Source of the DNA: Minisyncoccota bacterium
Lineage (GTDB): Bacteria > Patescibacteriota > Minisyncoccia > UBA6257 > HR35
Direction of reading: 5' to 3'
DNA: 6,622 nt
NCBI GenBank assembly: GCA_938036275.1
Contig: CALHPI010000024.1
Span: forward strand, 1 to 6,622
The notes under the pieces were generated by a model. The model made no database searches. It was not told the origin of the DNA and saw only the letters and a list, made by a program, of their open reading frames with translations. A program made the position numbers and the translations under genes. Positions 1 through 6,415 of the stretch are shown in pieces. The stretch's first letter is position 1, and the number at the start of each line of letters is the position of its first letter.

Positions 1-1
1 C

Positions 2-634
2 GTTTTTACCGGCGGAGGAAATCCATTGCCTATTTTCCCTTATTTACAGGCAGCTGGTATTAAAATTGTTCCGGTCGTCCCCTCCCCTAGATTGGCAAAA
101 AAGATGGAAGATAACGGAGCGGATGCGGTGGTCGTAGAGGGTCTCGAGTCGGGGGGTCATATTGGCCAAAATACTACCTTTTGTCTTGTCCCTCAAGCAA
201 AAAGATTGTTAGAAAAAATACCTTTAATTGCAGCTGGTGGTATTTATGATGGTCTTACCGCAAAGGCAGCTTTTTTGTTAGGGGCTGATGGAATTCAAAT
301 GGGAACGAGGTTTTTAGCTTCTAAAGAATGTATTATCTCTGAAGCTTACAAGAAAAAGATTGTCGAAGCTACTGCTGACGATGTTGAAGTAGTTTTAAGG
401 TTTACTGGCCATCCCATAAGGGTGATCAAAAATAAATGGTCAGAGGAAATGAAAAAACTAGAAGAAAGGGGAGCTTTTCCAGAAGAGATAAAGGCTGAAA
501 AAATTGCTGGTTCTCTGGGTAAAGACGCTGAAAATTCTCCTTTAATGGCAGGTTTGTCAGCAGCTGGAATTTCAGAAATTAAATCTTGTAAAGAAATTAT
601 CGAGGAAATTGTTAAAGAAATTGTAAATTTTTAG
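2..634 (+). CDS. fabK: FabK-type FMN-dependent enoyl-ACP reductase (5' truncated)
   Basis: The product probably catalyses the last reduction of the fatty-acid elongation cycle (trans-2-enoyl-ACP to acyl-ACP) in the cytoplasm, using FMN and NAD(P)H. The gene enters from outside the window: the frame is open from base 2 and reads VFTGGGNP, the conserved TIM-barrel loop of the FabK/nitronate monooxygenase family, so the TTG at 26 is internal. Further family signatures follow: EGLESGGHIG (His codon at 158-160, matching the FabK active-site histidine region), IPLIAAGGIYDG and GADGIQMGTRF (flavin phosphate-binding loops), FTGHPIRVIKNK, and the C-terminal SPLMAGLSAAG. About 210 codons are visible; full FabK is usually about 310-320 residues. 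It ends 17 bases before plsC and probably shares its transcript. The 5' part looks more GC-rich than the rest of the window. A nitronate monooxygenase is the alternative; the FabK-like C-terminus and the lipid-gene context favour FabK. Confidence 0.84.
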   Translation, partial: VFTGGGNPLPIFPYLQAAGIKIVPVVPSPRLAKKMEDNGADAVVVEGLESGGHIGQNTTFCLVPQAKRLLEKIPLIAAGGIYDGLTAKAAFLLGADGIQMGTRFLASKECIISEAYKKKIVEATADDVEVVLRFTGHPIRVIKNKWSEEMKKLEERGAFPEEIKAEKIAGSLGKDAENSPLMAGLSAAGISEIKSCKEIIEEIVKEIVNF

Positions 635-651
635 TTGCGAATTGAAAACCC

Positions 652-1317
652 ATGAATAAAATATCAAGCTGGTTTTGCTACCTCTTTTTAAAGCCAATCG
701 TAAAGCTAATCTGGATAAAAGAAGTGAGGGGAATTGAAAATATTCCAAAATCAAATTTTATTTTAGCTTCAAATCATCAAAGCCATTGGGATCAAGTAAC
801 TAATGCTTATTTGTGCGTTCCGAGGAAGTTTACTTATTTAGGGCAGATTGACAAATACACGGGTTTTGAGGGTTTTTTAAGAAACTTTCTTTACAAGCTT
901 GCAGAGGTAATTCCTGTTCATCGCTATGATGAAGAGTCAAAAAAAAGAGCAATAAAAGAATGCGTTGAGAGATTAAAAAAAGGAGAGATTTTAATAATGT
1001 ATCCTGAGGGAACGAGGTCAAAAGATGGGGAAATTCAAGAAGGAAAACCAGGAGTGGCAAAAATTTATCTCCAAACAAAAGTTCCAATTTTACCAGTAGC
1101 AATAAAAGGAAATTTTAACATAATGCCAATAGGTAGCGTTTTCCCAAAATTTAAAAAAATAGTTAAAATTAATGTAGGCAAACCATTAGAATTTCCTCAG
1201 GAATTTGAAATGGCCCAAAACTTAGACTGCCAGTCAGAAGAATACAAAAAAATCTGTCAAAAAATTACCCAACGAGTGATGGAAGAAATAAAAAGACTAT
1301 TTAGAGAAATTGATTAA
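652..1317 (+). CDS. plsC: 1-acyl-sn-glycerol-3-phosphate acyltransferase (PlsC family)
   Basis: A 221-residue acyltransferase of the PlsC/LPLAT family, which transfers an acyl chain to lysophosphatidic acid to make phosphatidic acid at the cytoplasmic membrane face. The family blocks appear in order. The catalytic NHxxxxD motif is NHQSHWD with His42 and Asp47. A block II equivalent, IPVHRYD, lies around residues 87-93. The substrate-binding EGTRS is at residues 119-123, within YPEGTRSKDG. The block IV-like VPILPVAIKG starts at residue 144. The N-terminal hydrophobic stretch (about residues 7-22) could associate with the membrane, and the length is normal for the family. The ATG start has no clear Shine-Dalgarno site and lies 17 bases after the fabK stop, which suggests operon expression. 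The acyl-acceptor could differ (for example another lysophospholipid), since family members are not separable from motifs alone. Confidence 0.9.
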   Translation: MNKISSWFCYLFLKPIVKLIWIKEVRGIENIPKSNFILASNHQSHWDQVTNAYLCVPRKFTYLGQIDKYTGFEGFLRNFLYKLAEVIPVHRYDEESKKRAIKECVERLKKGEILIMYPEGTRSKDGEIQEGKPGVAKIYLQTKVPILPVAIKGNFNIMPIGSVFPKFKKIVKINVGKPLEFPQEFEMAQNLDCQSEEYKKICQKITQRVMEEIKRLFREID

Positions 1318-1324
1318 AAAATTA

Positions 1325-1732
1325 ATGAAACCAAAAGTCCTTCTCATTGAAGACGACAAACCAACGATTGAACTTTACCAAGAAGTTTTCTCTCAGGCAG
1401 GATTTGACTTAGAAATTGCCAACACTTGTTCTCAGGGAATTGAAATTTTGCAAAAGATAAGGAAAGGAAAAAGAAAACCTCCGGATTTAGTTTTGCTTGA
1501 TCTCATTTTAACTGACCAAAACGGAATCAATTTTCTCATCGAAGCAAAAAAACATTCCCAAACAAAAAACTTAAAAATTTTTGCCTTAACAAACTACACT
1601 GATTCAAATTTAAACAAAGAATTAATCAAACAAGGCATTGACAAAATCTTAGTTAAAACAGATTATACTCCAAAACAATTGGTTGAGATATTAAAAAAAG
1701 AGTTGGAAAATAGGGATAAAAACATCTCATAA
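1325..1732 (+). CDS. Single-domain response regulator (stand-alone receiver)
   Basis: A receiver (REC) domain with no output domain, 135 residues from the ATG at 1325. The acidic Mg-binding pocket is IEDD (Glu9, Asp10, Asp11), the phosphoacceptor is Asp59 in DLVLLDLIL, the switch Thr is Thr89 in ALTN, and the conserved Lys is Lys111 in ILVKTD, so all catalytic positions are present. An in-frame TTG at 1310 would add five residues and overlap plsC; the ATG is preferred because REC domains normally begin right at the KVLLIEDD strand. It follows plsC by 7 bases, with no strong ribosome-binding site, so coupling to plsC is likely. With no DNA-binding domain it must act by protein contact or as a phosphorelay intermediate. 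The nearest intact kinase is the one at 4804-6402; their pairing is inferred from proximity only. Confidence 0.88.
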   Translation: MKPKVLLIEDDKPTIELYQEVFSQAGFDLEIANTCSQGIEILQKIRKGKRKPPDLVLLDLILTDQNGINFLIEAKKHSQTKNLKIFALTNYTDSNLNKELIKQGIDKILVKTDYTPKQLVEILKKELENRDKNIS

Positions 1733-1830
1733 ATTTCTATGACTAACAATCTCGAAACTATTTTAACGAAATCAATCAGATTATGTTTCAGGAGACTTTT
1801 TAGGTTCGATTTAGAACAAGAATAAAAATT

Positions 1831-1851
1831 GAGGAGACAAAGAAAATGTAA
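1831..1851 (+). promoter_or_regulatory. Orphan Shine-Dalgarno with start-stop ATG-TAA
   Basis: GAGGAG at 1831-1836 is one of the two best Shine-Dalgarno matches in the window, and nine bases later comes ATG (1846-1848), followed at once by TAA (1849-1851). No open frame follows, yet the real reading frame of the next gene starts 35 bases on, at 1886, without any ribosome-binding site. It lies in a 153-base gap (1733-1885) that holds no other gene, hairpin or RNA that I can see. It may be the decayed original start of the damaged methyltransferase gene, or a start-stop leader element affecting its translation. A chance match is possible. Confidence 0.3.
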
Positions 1852-1885
1852 TAAAAAATAATAAAAACGAATTTTATCTTTTGAT

Positions 1886-2831
1886 ATGAGTAAATTTTCC
1901 TTTTGGAAAAATTTTTTGTCAAGAAGAGTCGTAAAACCAAAAGAGCGAACGAGTTTCAAAATAAAACTTGAAACCTTAAACGAAAATTCAAATTTTGCAA
2001 GAAAATTCTCATACTATTTTTTAGTGCCAATATTTTTAATTATTGCTTTTTGGGTCTGGTTGAAAAAAAAAGATAATTAAAAACCCGAAAATAAATTTTT
2101 ATTTTTTTGATGGAGTAAGCAAAAATTGCCGGATAATAAAAGAAAACGCGACAAAATGGAAAGCTTTAGACATTATTTATAATAAAACTCCAGAAAATAT
2201 ATTTGAAGTGTTTTGGTCCAATTTAAAGTGTTTTCAAGCAACAAAAAATAGATTATATCTGGTGAAAAATTTACTTTTGAATAATATCGTAAAGTTTGCA
2301 GAAAGAAATATAGAACCAAAGATAATTTCTATTGCTTCAGGTTCTGCTCAAGGAATACTCGAGTGTATATCCCAAGCTAAAGAAAAAAAGATTTTAGTAA
2401 AAGGCATTTTAATAGATATAGACACCTCTGCTTTAGCTCATGCAAAGAAATTAGCCCAAAAATTAGGAATAGAAAATCAAATTACCTTTCTCAACAAAAC
2501 AGCCAGTGTTATTAGTGAAATAGATGAAGAATTTAAACCAAATATAATAGAAATGGTTGGTTTTTTAGAATACAGACCAGACGAAAAAGCAATAAAATTG
2601 ATCCATCTCATTTACCAAGTTTTAGAAAAAGGAGGGGTTTTCTTAACTAGCCAAATTTTACCTAATTTAGAAAGGTTTTTCTTAAAAGAAGTAATTAATT
2701 GGCCAATGATTTATAGAACACCAGAAAAAATAGGAAAAATTTTATTAAAAAGTGGTTTTTCTTTAGAAAATTGTTTTTTCTATCTTGAGCCCTTAAAAAT
2801 TCACTGCATAATAGAATGTAGAAAAATATGA
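1886..2831 (+). pseudogene. Membrane-anchored methyltransferase-like protein, frameshifted upstream copy
   Basis: One gene split in two by a frameshift at the nine-A run 2063-2071. The first part (from ATG 1886) encodes a basic N-terminus and a hydrophobic helix at about residues 40-58, then stops at 2078-2080. The second part is open from 2064 onward, so the GTG at 2208 is internal. Removing one A restores a 314-residue protein that aligns along its length with the 308-residue gene at 3855-4781, including FFDG, ENATKWKALDIIYN, the nucleotide-loop-like SIASGSAQG (Ser148 on) and the acidic IDID (Asp177, Asp179). Those last two correspond to motif I and the post-strand-2 acid of class I SAM methyltransferases; the substrate is unknown. 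The helical stretch before the fold loosely recalls the Methyltransf_20 family, unconfirmed. The stop overlaps the next start (ATGA at 2828-2831). It may be a pseudogene, a slippage-rescued gene, or intact with an assembly error. Confidence 0.72.
2063..2071 (+). other. A9 homopolymer at the methyltransferase frameshift
   Basis: Nine consecutive A residues followed by G mark the exact point where alignment to the paralogue switches frame. Upstream reads ...WVWL then lysines; downstream, one base later, reads IIKNPKIN, matching MILGKNLKIN in the paralogue. Removing one A (or adding two) joins them. A runs of nine or more are known sites of RNA polymerase slippage, which could produce some full-length protein, and they are also common sites of sequencing error and mutation. 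Confidence 0.75.
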
Positions 2832-2876
2832 TTTCATATTTTGCATTTTCGGGTTTGTTTAATTTTATTATCAGTC

Positions 2877-2884
2877 TTTTTTTG
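2877..2884 (+). other. T7-G slippery site at the sensor-copy frameshift
   Basis: Seven Ts followed by G, read in the 2828 frame as CTT TTT TTG. Bases 2878-2884 form T TTT TTG, which fits the X XXY YYZ pattern of -1 ribosomal slippage in the correct phase, and a -1 shift lands exactly in the frame homologous to the intact kinase. No stimulatory stem-loop or upstream Shine-Dalgarno is evident nearby. A simple one-base deletion in a homopolymer, or a read error, explains it equally well. Confidence 0.55.
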
Positions 2885-3504
2885 GATTCTTGGTTTATCT
2901 AAAAGGAAAAAAGACAATACTAATAAAAATTTTTCTTTTTGGGGTTTTTTCAACAGCTTTTTGGAGTTTTGGTTATTTCATGTGGCAAATAGCGAGAGAT
3001 ACACAGTTAGCCTTGTTTTGGTCAAGATTTTTAATGGCTGGTGCTATTTTTATTCCAGTTTTTTATTTACATTTTGTTATTTTGTTTTTAGAACTCGTTG
3101 AAAAATATAAAAAACTTCTCAAGATAAGTTATGGAATATTTATTTTTTTCTTCTTTACTAATTTCACTTCTTATTTTGTAAAGAATGTTGAACCAACTTT
3201 AATTTTTCCATTTTGGCCAAAACCTGGTATTTTGGATCACCCTTTTTTGATAATATGGACAAGTATTATTGTCTTTGTTTGGTATTTGCTCTTTAAAGCC
3301 CTTAAGGAAACAAAAGACACTATAAAGAGGCAGCAAATAAAATATTTCCTCTTGGGTACGGGAATCAGTTTTATTTGTGGCTCAACAAATTATTTTTTAT
3401 GGTATGGGATTCTTATTCCACCTTATTTAAACATTTTAGTTTCAATGTATGTTGTTCTTACTACTTTTGCTATTTTAAAATATCACCTTTTCGAAATCAG
3501 AGTG

Positions 3505-3630
3505 ATTTTAACTGAACTTTTAGTAGGAGTAATGGGTATTTTTCAATTGGTTTTTTCTTTTTTGTTGCCAGGGAATTATAAGTTTTTAGGTTTGAGTAAT
3601 TTCTCTTTGTTTTTAATTTTCGCTTATTAT
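3505..3630 (+). repeat. 126-bp near-identical direct repeat, copy 1
   Basis: This stretch matches 5479-5604 at 125 of 126 positions by eye (the only mismatch is T3555 against C5529), at a fixed offset of 1974. It encodes the last hydrophobic segments before the coiled coil (ILTELLVGVMGIFQLVF through FLIFAYYL). The flanking coding sequence on both sides is clearly diverged, including at synonymous sites, so the boundaries are sharp. Confidence 0.93.
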
Positions 3631-3842
3631 TTAGCAAAAGCTACTCATGAAGAAGAGAGAAGGAGAAAAGAGGCAGAGAGATTAGCTCAGAGAGAAAAAG
3701 CCTTAAAAGAGGAAGTTCAAAAATTAGCAGCTCAATGGTTAGTATTGTAGTTACTATGCTATTTTTATAAATGTCAAAGAAAAAATGATTATTTCAATTT
3801 TTAAGACTCTTTGTTTTGAAAAAAAATTTGATAAATTAAAAA

Positions 3843-3847
3843 AGGAG
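3843..3847 (+). promoter_or_regulatory. Shine-Dalgarno site of the intact methyltransferase gene
   Basis: AGGAG lies seven bases before the ATG at 3855 and fixes that start. It is the only strong, correctly spaced ribosome-binding site in front of a long gene in the window, suggesting that this gene is translated independently of upstream genes. The rest of the 104-base gap 3751-3854 is AT-rich with no gene. Confidence 0.7.
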
Positions 3848-3854
3848 AGAAAAA

Positions 3855-4781
3855 ATGGACAATCTTTTTTCAAAGAACTCCATTTCGGTGATAATAGATA
3901 ACGATCCTAATTTAGGATATGAAAAAGTAAACTGGTTTTACTATCTCTTTGTTCTACCTTCTTCTCTTCTATTGGCTCTTTGGGTTGCATTTAAAAAGAT
4001 GATTTTGGGTAAAAACCTCAAAATCAACACTTTTTGGTTTGATGGTGGAAGTCCCCTCTGTAGAGAGGTTAAAGAAAATGCAACCAGATGGAAGGCCTTA
4101 GATATTATTTATAATTATGCACCCGTTAACAATAAAGATTTTTCGTGGAAAATTACAAATTTTTGGAATCAATTAAAAAATATAAAAGCACTACGAAATC
4201 GTTTAAAGCTAGTTCAAAAAGAATTAACGGAGATAATTGAAAATTTAGCGCTAAAAAAGTCTGAAATTAAATTAATTTCTATTGCAAGTGGTTCTGCTCA
4301 GGGCGTAATAAATGTAATGAAAGAATTTAAGAGAAAAGGCCTAATAATAAAAGCCATCTTTTTAGATCTAGATCCAACAGCTATTGATCACAGTAAAACA
4401 TTAGCAAATCAAGCCGGCGTAATGGGACAAATAACTTTCGTTAATAAAAGCGCCAGAGAATTAGAGGATGTGGCAAAAAATTTTAATCCAGATGTAGTTG
4501 AAGTTGTGGGATTTATAGAATATCGACCAAAAGAAAGGGCAATAAATTTAGTGAAAAGAATATATAATCTCTTAGGGCAGGGAGGAGTATTATTAATCAG
4601 TAGCGTTTCACCCAGTTTAGAAATCCCTTTTATTCATTTTGTAAGTAATTGGCCGGAGATTTATAGAAATTTAAATCAATTTATTGAAATTTTAATTAAA
4701 GGGGGTTTCAAGCCCAGTAATATCAAAATTATTTATGAACCCCTTAAGGTTCAAAAAATTGCGGTATGCCAAAAAGATTAG
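3855..4781 (+). CDS. Membrane-anchored class I methyltransferase-like protein, intact copy
   Basis: A 308-residue protein with a polar N-terminus, one hydrophobic helix at about residues 27-46 followed by lysines, a linker carrying FWFDGG, CREVKENATRW and KALDIIYNYAP, a helical FWNQLKNIKALRNRLKLVQ stretch, then a Rossmann-like fold. SIASGSAQG (residues 142-150) occupies the place of the glycine-rich SAM loop, LDLDP (Asp171, Asp173) that of the ribose-binding acid, and VGFIEYRP through GQGGVLLISS (about 217-248) that of the late strands of class I methyltransferases. The single helix suggests tethering with the catalytic domain in the cytoplasm. The motif I loop is atypical (SGSAQG rather than GxGxG), so activity is not certain. 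Layout and linker loosely resemble the Methyltransf_20 (PF12147) family, a guess from memory. It is a diverged tandem paralogue of 1886-2831 and lies 22 bases before the intact kinase, a pairing seen in both copies. Substrate unknown. Confidence 0.7.
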   Translation: MDNLFSKNSISVIIDNDPNLGYEKVNWFYYLFVLPSSLLLALWVAFKKMILGKNLKINTFWFDGGSPLCREVKENATRWKALDIIYNYAPVNNKDFSWKITNFWNQLKNIKALRNRLKLVQKELTEIIENLALKKSEIKLISIASGSAQGVINVMKEFKRKGLIIKAIFLDLDPTAIDHSKTLANQAGVMGQITFVNKSARELEDVAKNFNPDVVEVVGFIEYRPKERAINLVKRIYNLLGQGGVLLISSVSPSLEIPFIHFVSNWPEIYRNLNQFIEILIKGGFKPSNIKIIYEPLKVQKIAVCQKD

Positions 4782-4803
4782 TTTTCGATAAATTAAAACA
4801 ATC

Positions 4804-6402
4804 ATGGTGATTTATAAAACGATCACTTTAATAAATGCTATGTTAACTCTTTTTTTAGGTTTAGGAGTTTACCTAAAGAATAGAAAATCGGAAGTCAATA
4901 AAATATTTAGCTTATTTTGCATTAATGTAGGAATATGGGGAATTTTTTATTTTCTTTGGTTGATGTTTATTAATAACAAATTTAGCGCTCTCTTTTTTGC
5001 CAGGGGGATAAATATTTCCGCTATTTTTATTCCAATTACTTATTTTCATTTTATACTCGTATTTTTAAAAATTTATCAAAAAAAGAAAAGGGTGCTTCTT
5101 TTTGGATATTTATTATCCTTTTTTCTTTTTGTTACAGGTTTTACTAATTTATTTGTAAAAAGTGTTAAACCCGAACTTTCTTTTGCTTGGTACCCAAAAC
5201 CCGGAATTACTTATCATATTTTTTCTTTAATGTTTTTGGCATACGTTCTTTATAGTTGGTATTTAATGATAAATAGTTTGAAAAAAGTTAAGGGAATAGT
5301 AAATTTTCAAATAAAATATATTCTCGTCGGAACCTTAATTGGATTTATAGGAGGGGCCACTACTTTTTTTCCAGTATACGGTATCCAAATACCACCCTAC
5401 GGAAGTAGCCTGGTAATTATTCCTATTATTCTTACTACCTTCGCTATCCTTAAATATCATCTTTTTGGAATTCGCATAATTTTAACTGAACTTTTAGTAG
5501 GAGTAATGGGTATTTTTCAATTGGTTTTCTCTTTTTTGTTGCCAGGGAATTATAAGTTTTTAGGTTTGAGTAATTTCTCTTTGTTTTTAATTTTCGCTTA
5601 TTATCTTTTAAAAGTAATTCACAGAGAAGAGAGAAGGAGAGAAGAAGCAGAAAGAATGGCTGAAAGGGAGAGGAAATTGAGAATGGAAATAGAAAGATTA
5701 TCAAAGGCAAAAGACCAATTTATTTTGAGTGTCCAACACTATTTCAGAACTCCTTTAACCTCGATCATTGGATATTTGAGTTTAATTTTGGAAAATTTTG
5801 AAAATCAATCGCTCGAAGAAATAAAAAGAAAACTCAAGAATGTTTTTACTTCCGCTCAAGAGTTAAGAAAAAGGATTGAGGAAGGATTAACCATTGCCGC
5901 TTTTCAAACAAAAGGAGGAGGTGTTTTGAATTTCCAAGAAGTCAAATTTGAAGATTTTATCAAAGAAATTTTTGAAGAGCTAAGGTTTCAGGCAGAATCT
6001 AAAAAATTAGAGTATGAACTCAAAGTACCAAAAATTCCTTTACCAAAAATAAAAATTGACCCTCAAAGGATGAAAGAAGCTATTTCAAACTTAATTGACA
6101 ATGCCATAAAGTACACTCAAAAAGGAGGTGTTTTTATTTCTCTTGAGCAAAAAACAAAATCAATCCTTTTAAAAATTTCAGACACTGGCATTGGTATTCC
6201 AAAAGAAGAGCTTTCTTTTTTAGGCCAATCACCTTTTGAAAGAGGAGAGGGAGGCAAAAAAATCACCCCTTTGGGAAAAGGAATCGGTCTTTATCTTTCA
6301 AGGTTGATTATTGAAGCTCACGGCGGAAAGCTAGAGATTGAATCTGAAGGCGAAGGAAATGGAACTACTGTTTATGTTGAACTTCCCACGCCATTATGTT
6401 GA
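4804..6402 (+). CDS. Membrane sensor histidine kinase with N-terminal 7TM-type domain
   Basis: A 532-residue sensor kinase. Residues about 5-268 hold roughly nine hydrophobic segments, the first seven resembling the N-terminal 7TM domain of histidine kinases (HisK_7TM type). A charged coiled coil follows (about 273-305, HREERRREEAERMAERER), then the dimerisation domain with phosphoacceptor His312 in QHYFRTPL. The ATPase domain has the N-box NLIDNAIKYT (Asn429, Asn433), the G1 box DTGIGI (Asp460) and the G2 box GKGIGLYLS (Gly491-Gly495), so it looks active. The residue after His is Tyr, not the usual Glu. No extracellular loop domain is present, so the ligand is probably a membrane or lipophilic signal, or membrane state. 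The ATG start lacks a Shine-Dalgarno site and sits 22 bases after the methyltransferase stop. The likely partner is the receiver at 1325-1732. A 22-bp tandem duplication at the 3' end changed its last residues from PTP to PTPLC. Confidence 0.92.
   Translation: MVIYKTITLINAMLTLFLGLGVYLKNRKSEVNKIFSLFCINVGIWGIFYFLWLMFINNKFSALFFARGINISAIFIPITYFHFILVFLKIYQKKKRVLLFGYLLSFFLFVTGFTNLFVKSVKPELSFAWYPKPGITYHIFSLMFLAYVLYSWYLMINSLKKVKGIVNFQIKYILVGTLIGFIGGATTFFPVYGIQIPPYGSSLVIIPIILTTFAILKYHLFGIRIILTELLVGVMGIFQLVFSFLLPGNYKFLGLSNFSLFLIFAYYLLKVIHREERRREEAERMAERERKLRMEIERLSKAKDQFILSVQHYFRTPLTSIIGYLSLILENFENQSLEEIKRKLKNVFTSAQELRKRIEEGLTIAAFQTKGGGVLNFQEVKFEDFIKEIFEELRFQAESKKLEYELKVPKIPLPKIKIDPQRMKEAISNLIDNAIKYTQKGGVFISLEQKTKSILLKISDTGIGIPKEELSFLGQSPFERGEGGKKITPLGKGIGLYLSRLIIEAHGGKLEIESEGEGNGTTVYVELPTPLC
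5479..5604 (+). repeat. 126-bp near-identical direct repeat, copy 2
   Basis: This is the partner of 3505-3630, encoding kinase residues 226-267 between the sensor helices and the coiled coil. Identity ends abruptly at both sides (5478 and 5605). The direct orientation and the 1974-base offset mean that recombination between copies would delete or amplify one methyltransferase gene plus kinase segments, and would fuse the upstream sensor to this kinase. Confidence 0.93.
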
Positions 6403-6415
6403 ACTTCCCACGCCA
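6372..6415 (+). repeat. Exact 22-bp tandem duplication over the kinase stop codon
   Basis: The 22 bases 6372-6393 are repeated exactly at 6394-6415. Because 22 is not a multiple of 3, the second copy is read in another frame and gives Leu-Cys-stop (TGA 6400-6402). Without the duplication, the CCA codon at 6391-6393 would be followed by the TAA now at 6416, ending the protein as ELPTP. The second copy also supplies the -35-like TTGAAC of the accC promoter. Confidence 0.95.

Larger units (their letters stand above)
2828..3750 (+). pseudogene. Kinase-less, frameshifted copy of a 7TM-type histidine kinase sensor
   Basis: This is the paralogue of the N-terminal half of the kinase at 4804-6402. 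The best start is the ATG at 2828, which overlaps the preceding stop as ATGA and reads MISYFAF, like MVIYKTI in the intact copy. That frame hits a stop at 2900-2902, while the homologous frame resumes after the T7 run at 2877-2883 (VYLKGKK beside VYLKNRK) and runs to 3750. With one added T the product is 307 residues: several membrane helices (WPKPGI and TTFAILKYH are shared landmarks), then a charged coiled coil (EEERRRKEAERLAQREKA), ending in AAQWLVL. The H-box and ATPase domain, about 225 residues, are absent, and I see no trace of them in 3751-3854. A TTG at 2890 could start a shorter form lacking the first helix. It is most likely decayed, but could be a sensor-only protein or a donor of sensor sequence. 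Confidence 0.75.

Noticed and set aside
26..634. TTG at 26 as the start of the reductase gene
   Set aside because: The frame is open to base 2 and encodes the conserved FTGGGNP loop upstream of it, so the gene is truncated by the window edge.
1310..1324. TTG at 1310 as the response regulator start
   Set aside because: The ATG at 1325 places the first strand of the receiver at the usual distance, and the extra five residues match nothing in the family.
2208..2831. Separate 207-residue gene starting at GTG 2208
   Set aside because: Homology to the intact methyltransferase continues upstream in the same frame (FFDG, ENATKWKALDIIYN), so this is the second half of a frameshifted gene.
2841..3101. 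86-residue + strand ORF over the start of the sensor copy
   Set aside because: The other two frames match the paralogous kinase (2828 frame first, then the frame ending at 3750); this third frame is a shadow.
3745..3771. Promoter-like TTGTAG and TATAAA in the 3751-3854 gap
   Set aside because: The spacing is 15 bases with a poor -35 box; such pairs are common by chance in sequence this AT-rich.
3825..3837. Palindrome AATTT-GAT-AAATT before the second methyltransferase gene as a terminator or operator
   Set aside because: The five-pair AT-only stem is too weak for a terminator and is expected by chance at this base composition.
3830..4798. Shared GATAAATTAAAA at 3830-3841 and 4787-4798 as a regulatory element
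   Set aside because: It is a low-complexity AT-rich 12-mer that can recur by chance, and it sits at different distances from the two starts.
572..5710. Minus-strand ORFs (572-754, 830-1102, 1663-1959, 5450-5710)
   Set aside because: Each lies opposite or overlaps well-supported + strand coding sequence, or spans the low-complexity gap, has a composition typical of reverse-frame AT-rich translation, and shows no recognisable motif.
2829..6402. UGA recoded as glycine or tryptophan
   Set aside because: UGA ends the methyltransferase copy at 2831 and the kinase at 6402, both at positions where homologous or expected ends lie, and tryptophan and glycine are encoded normally throughout.
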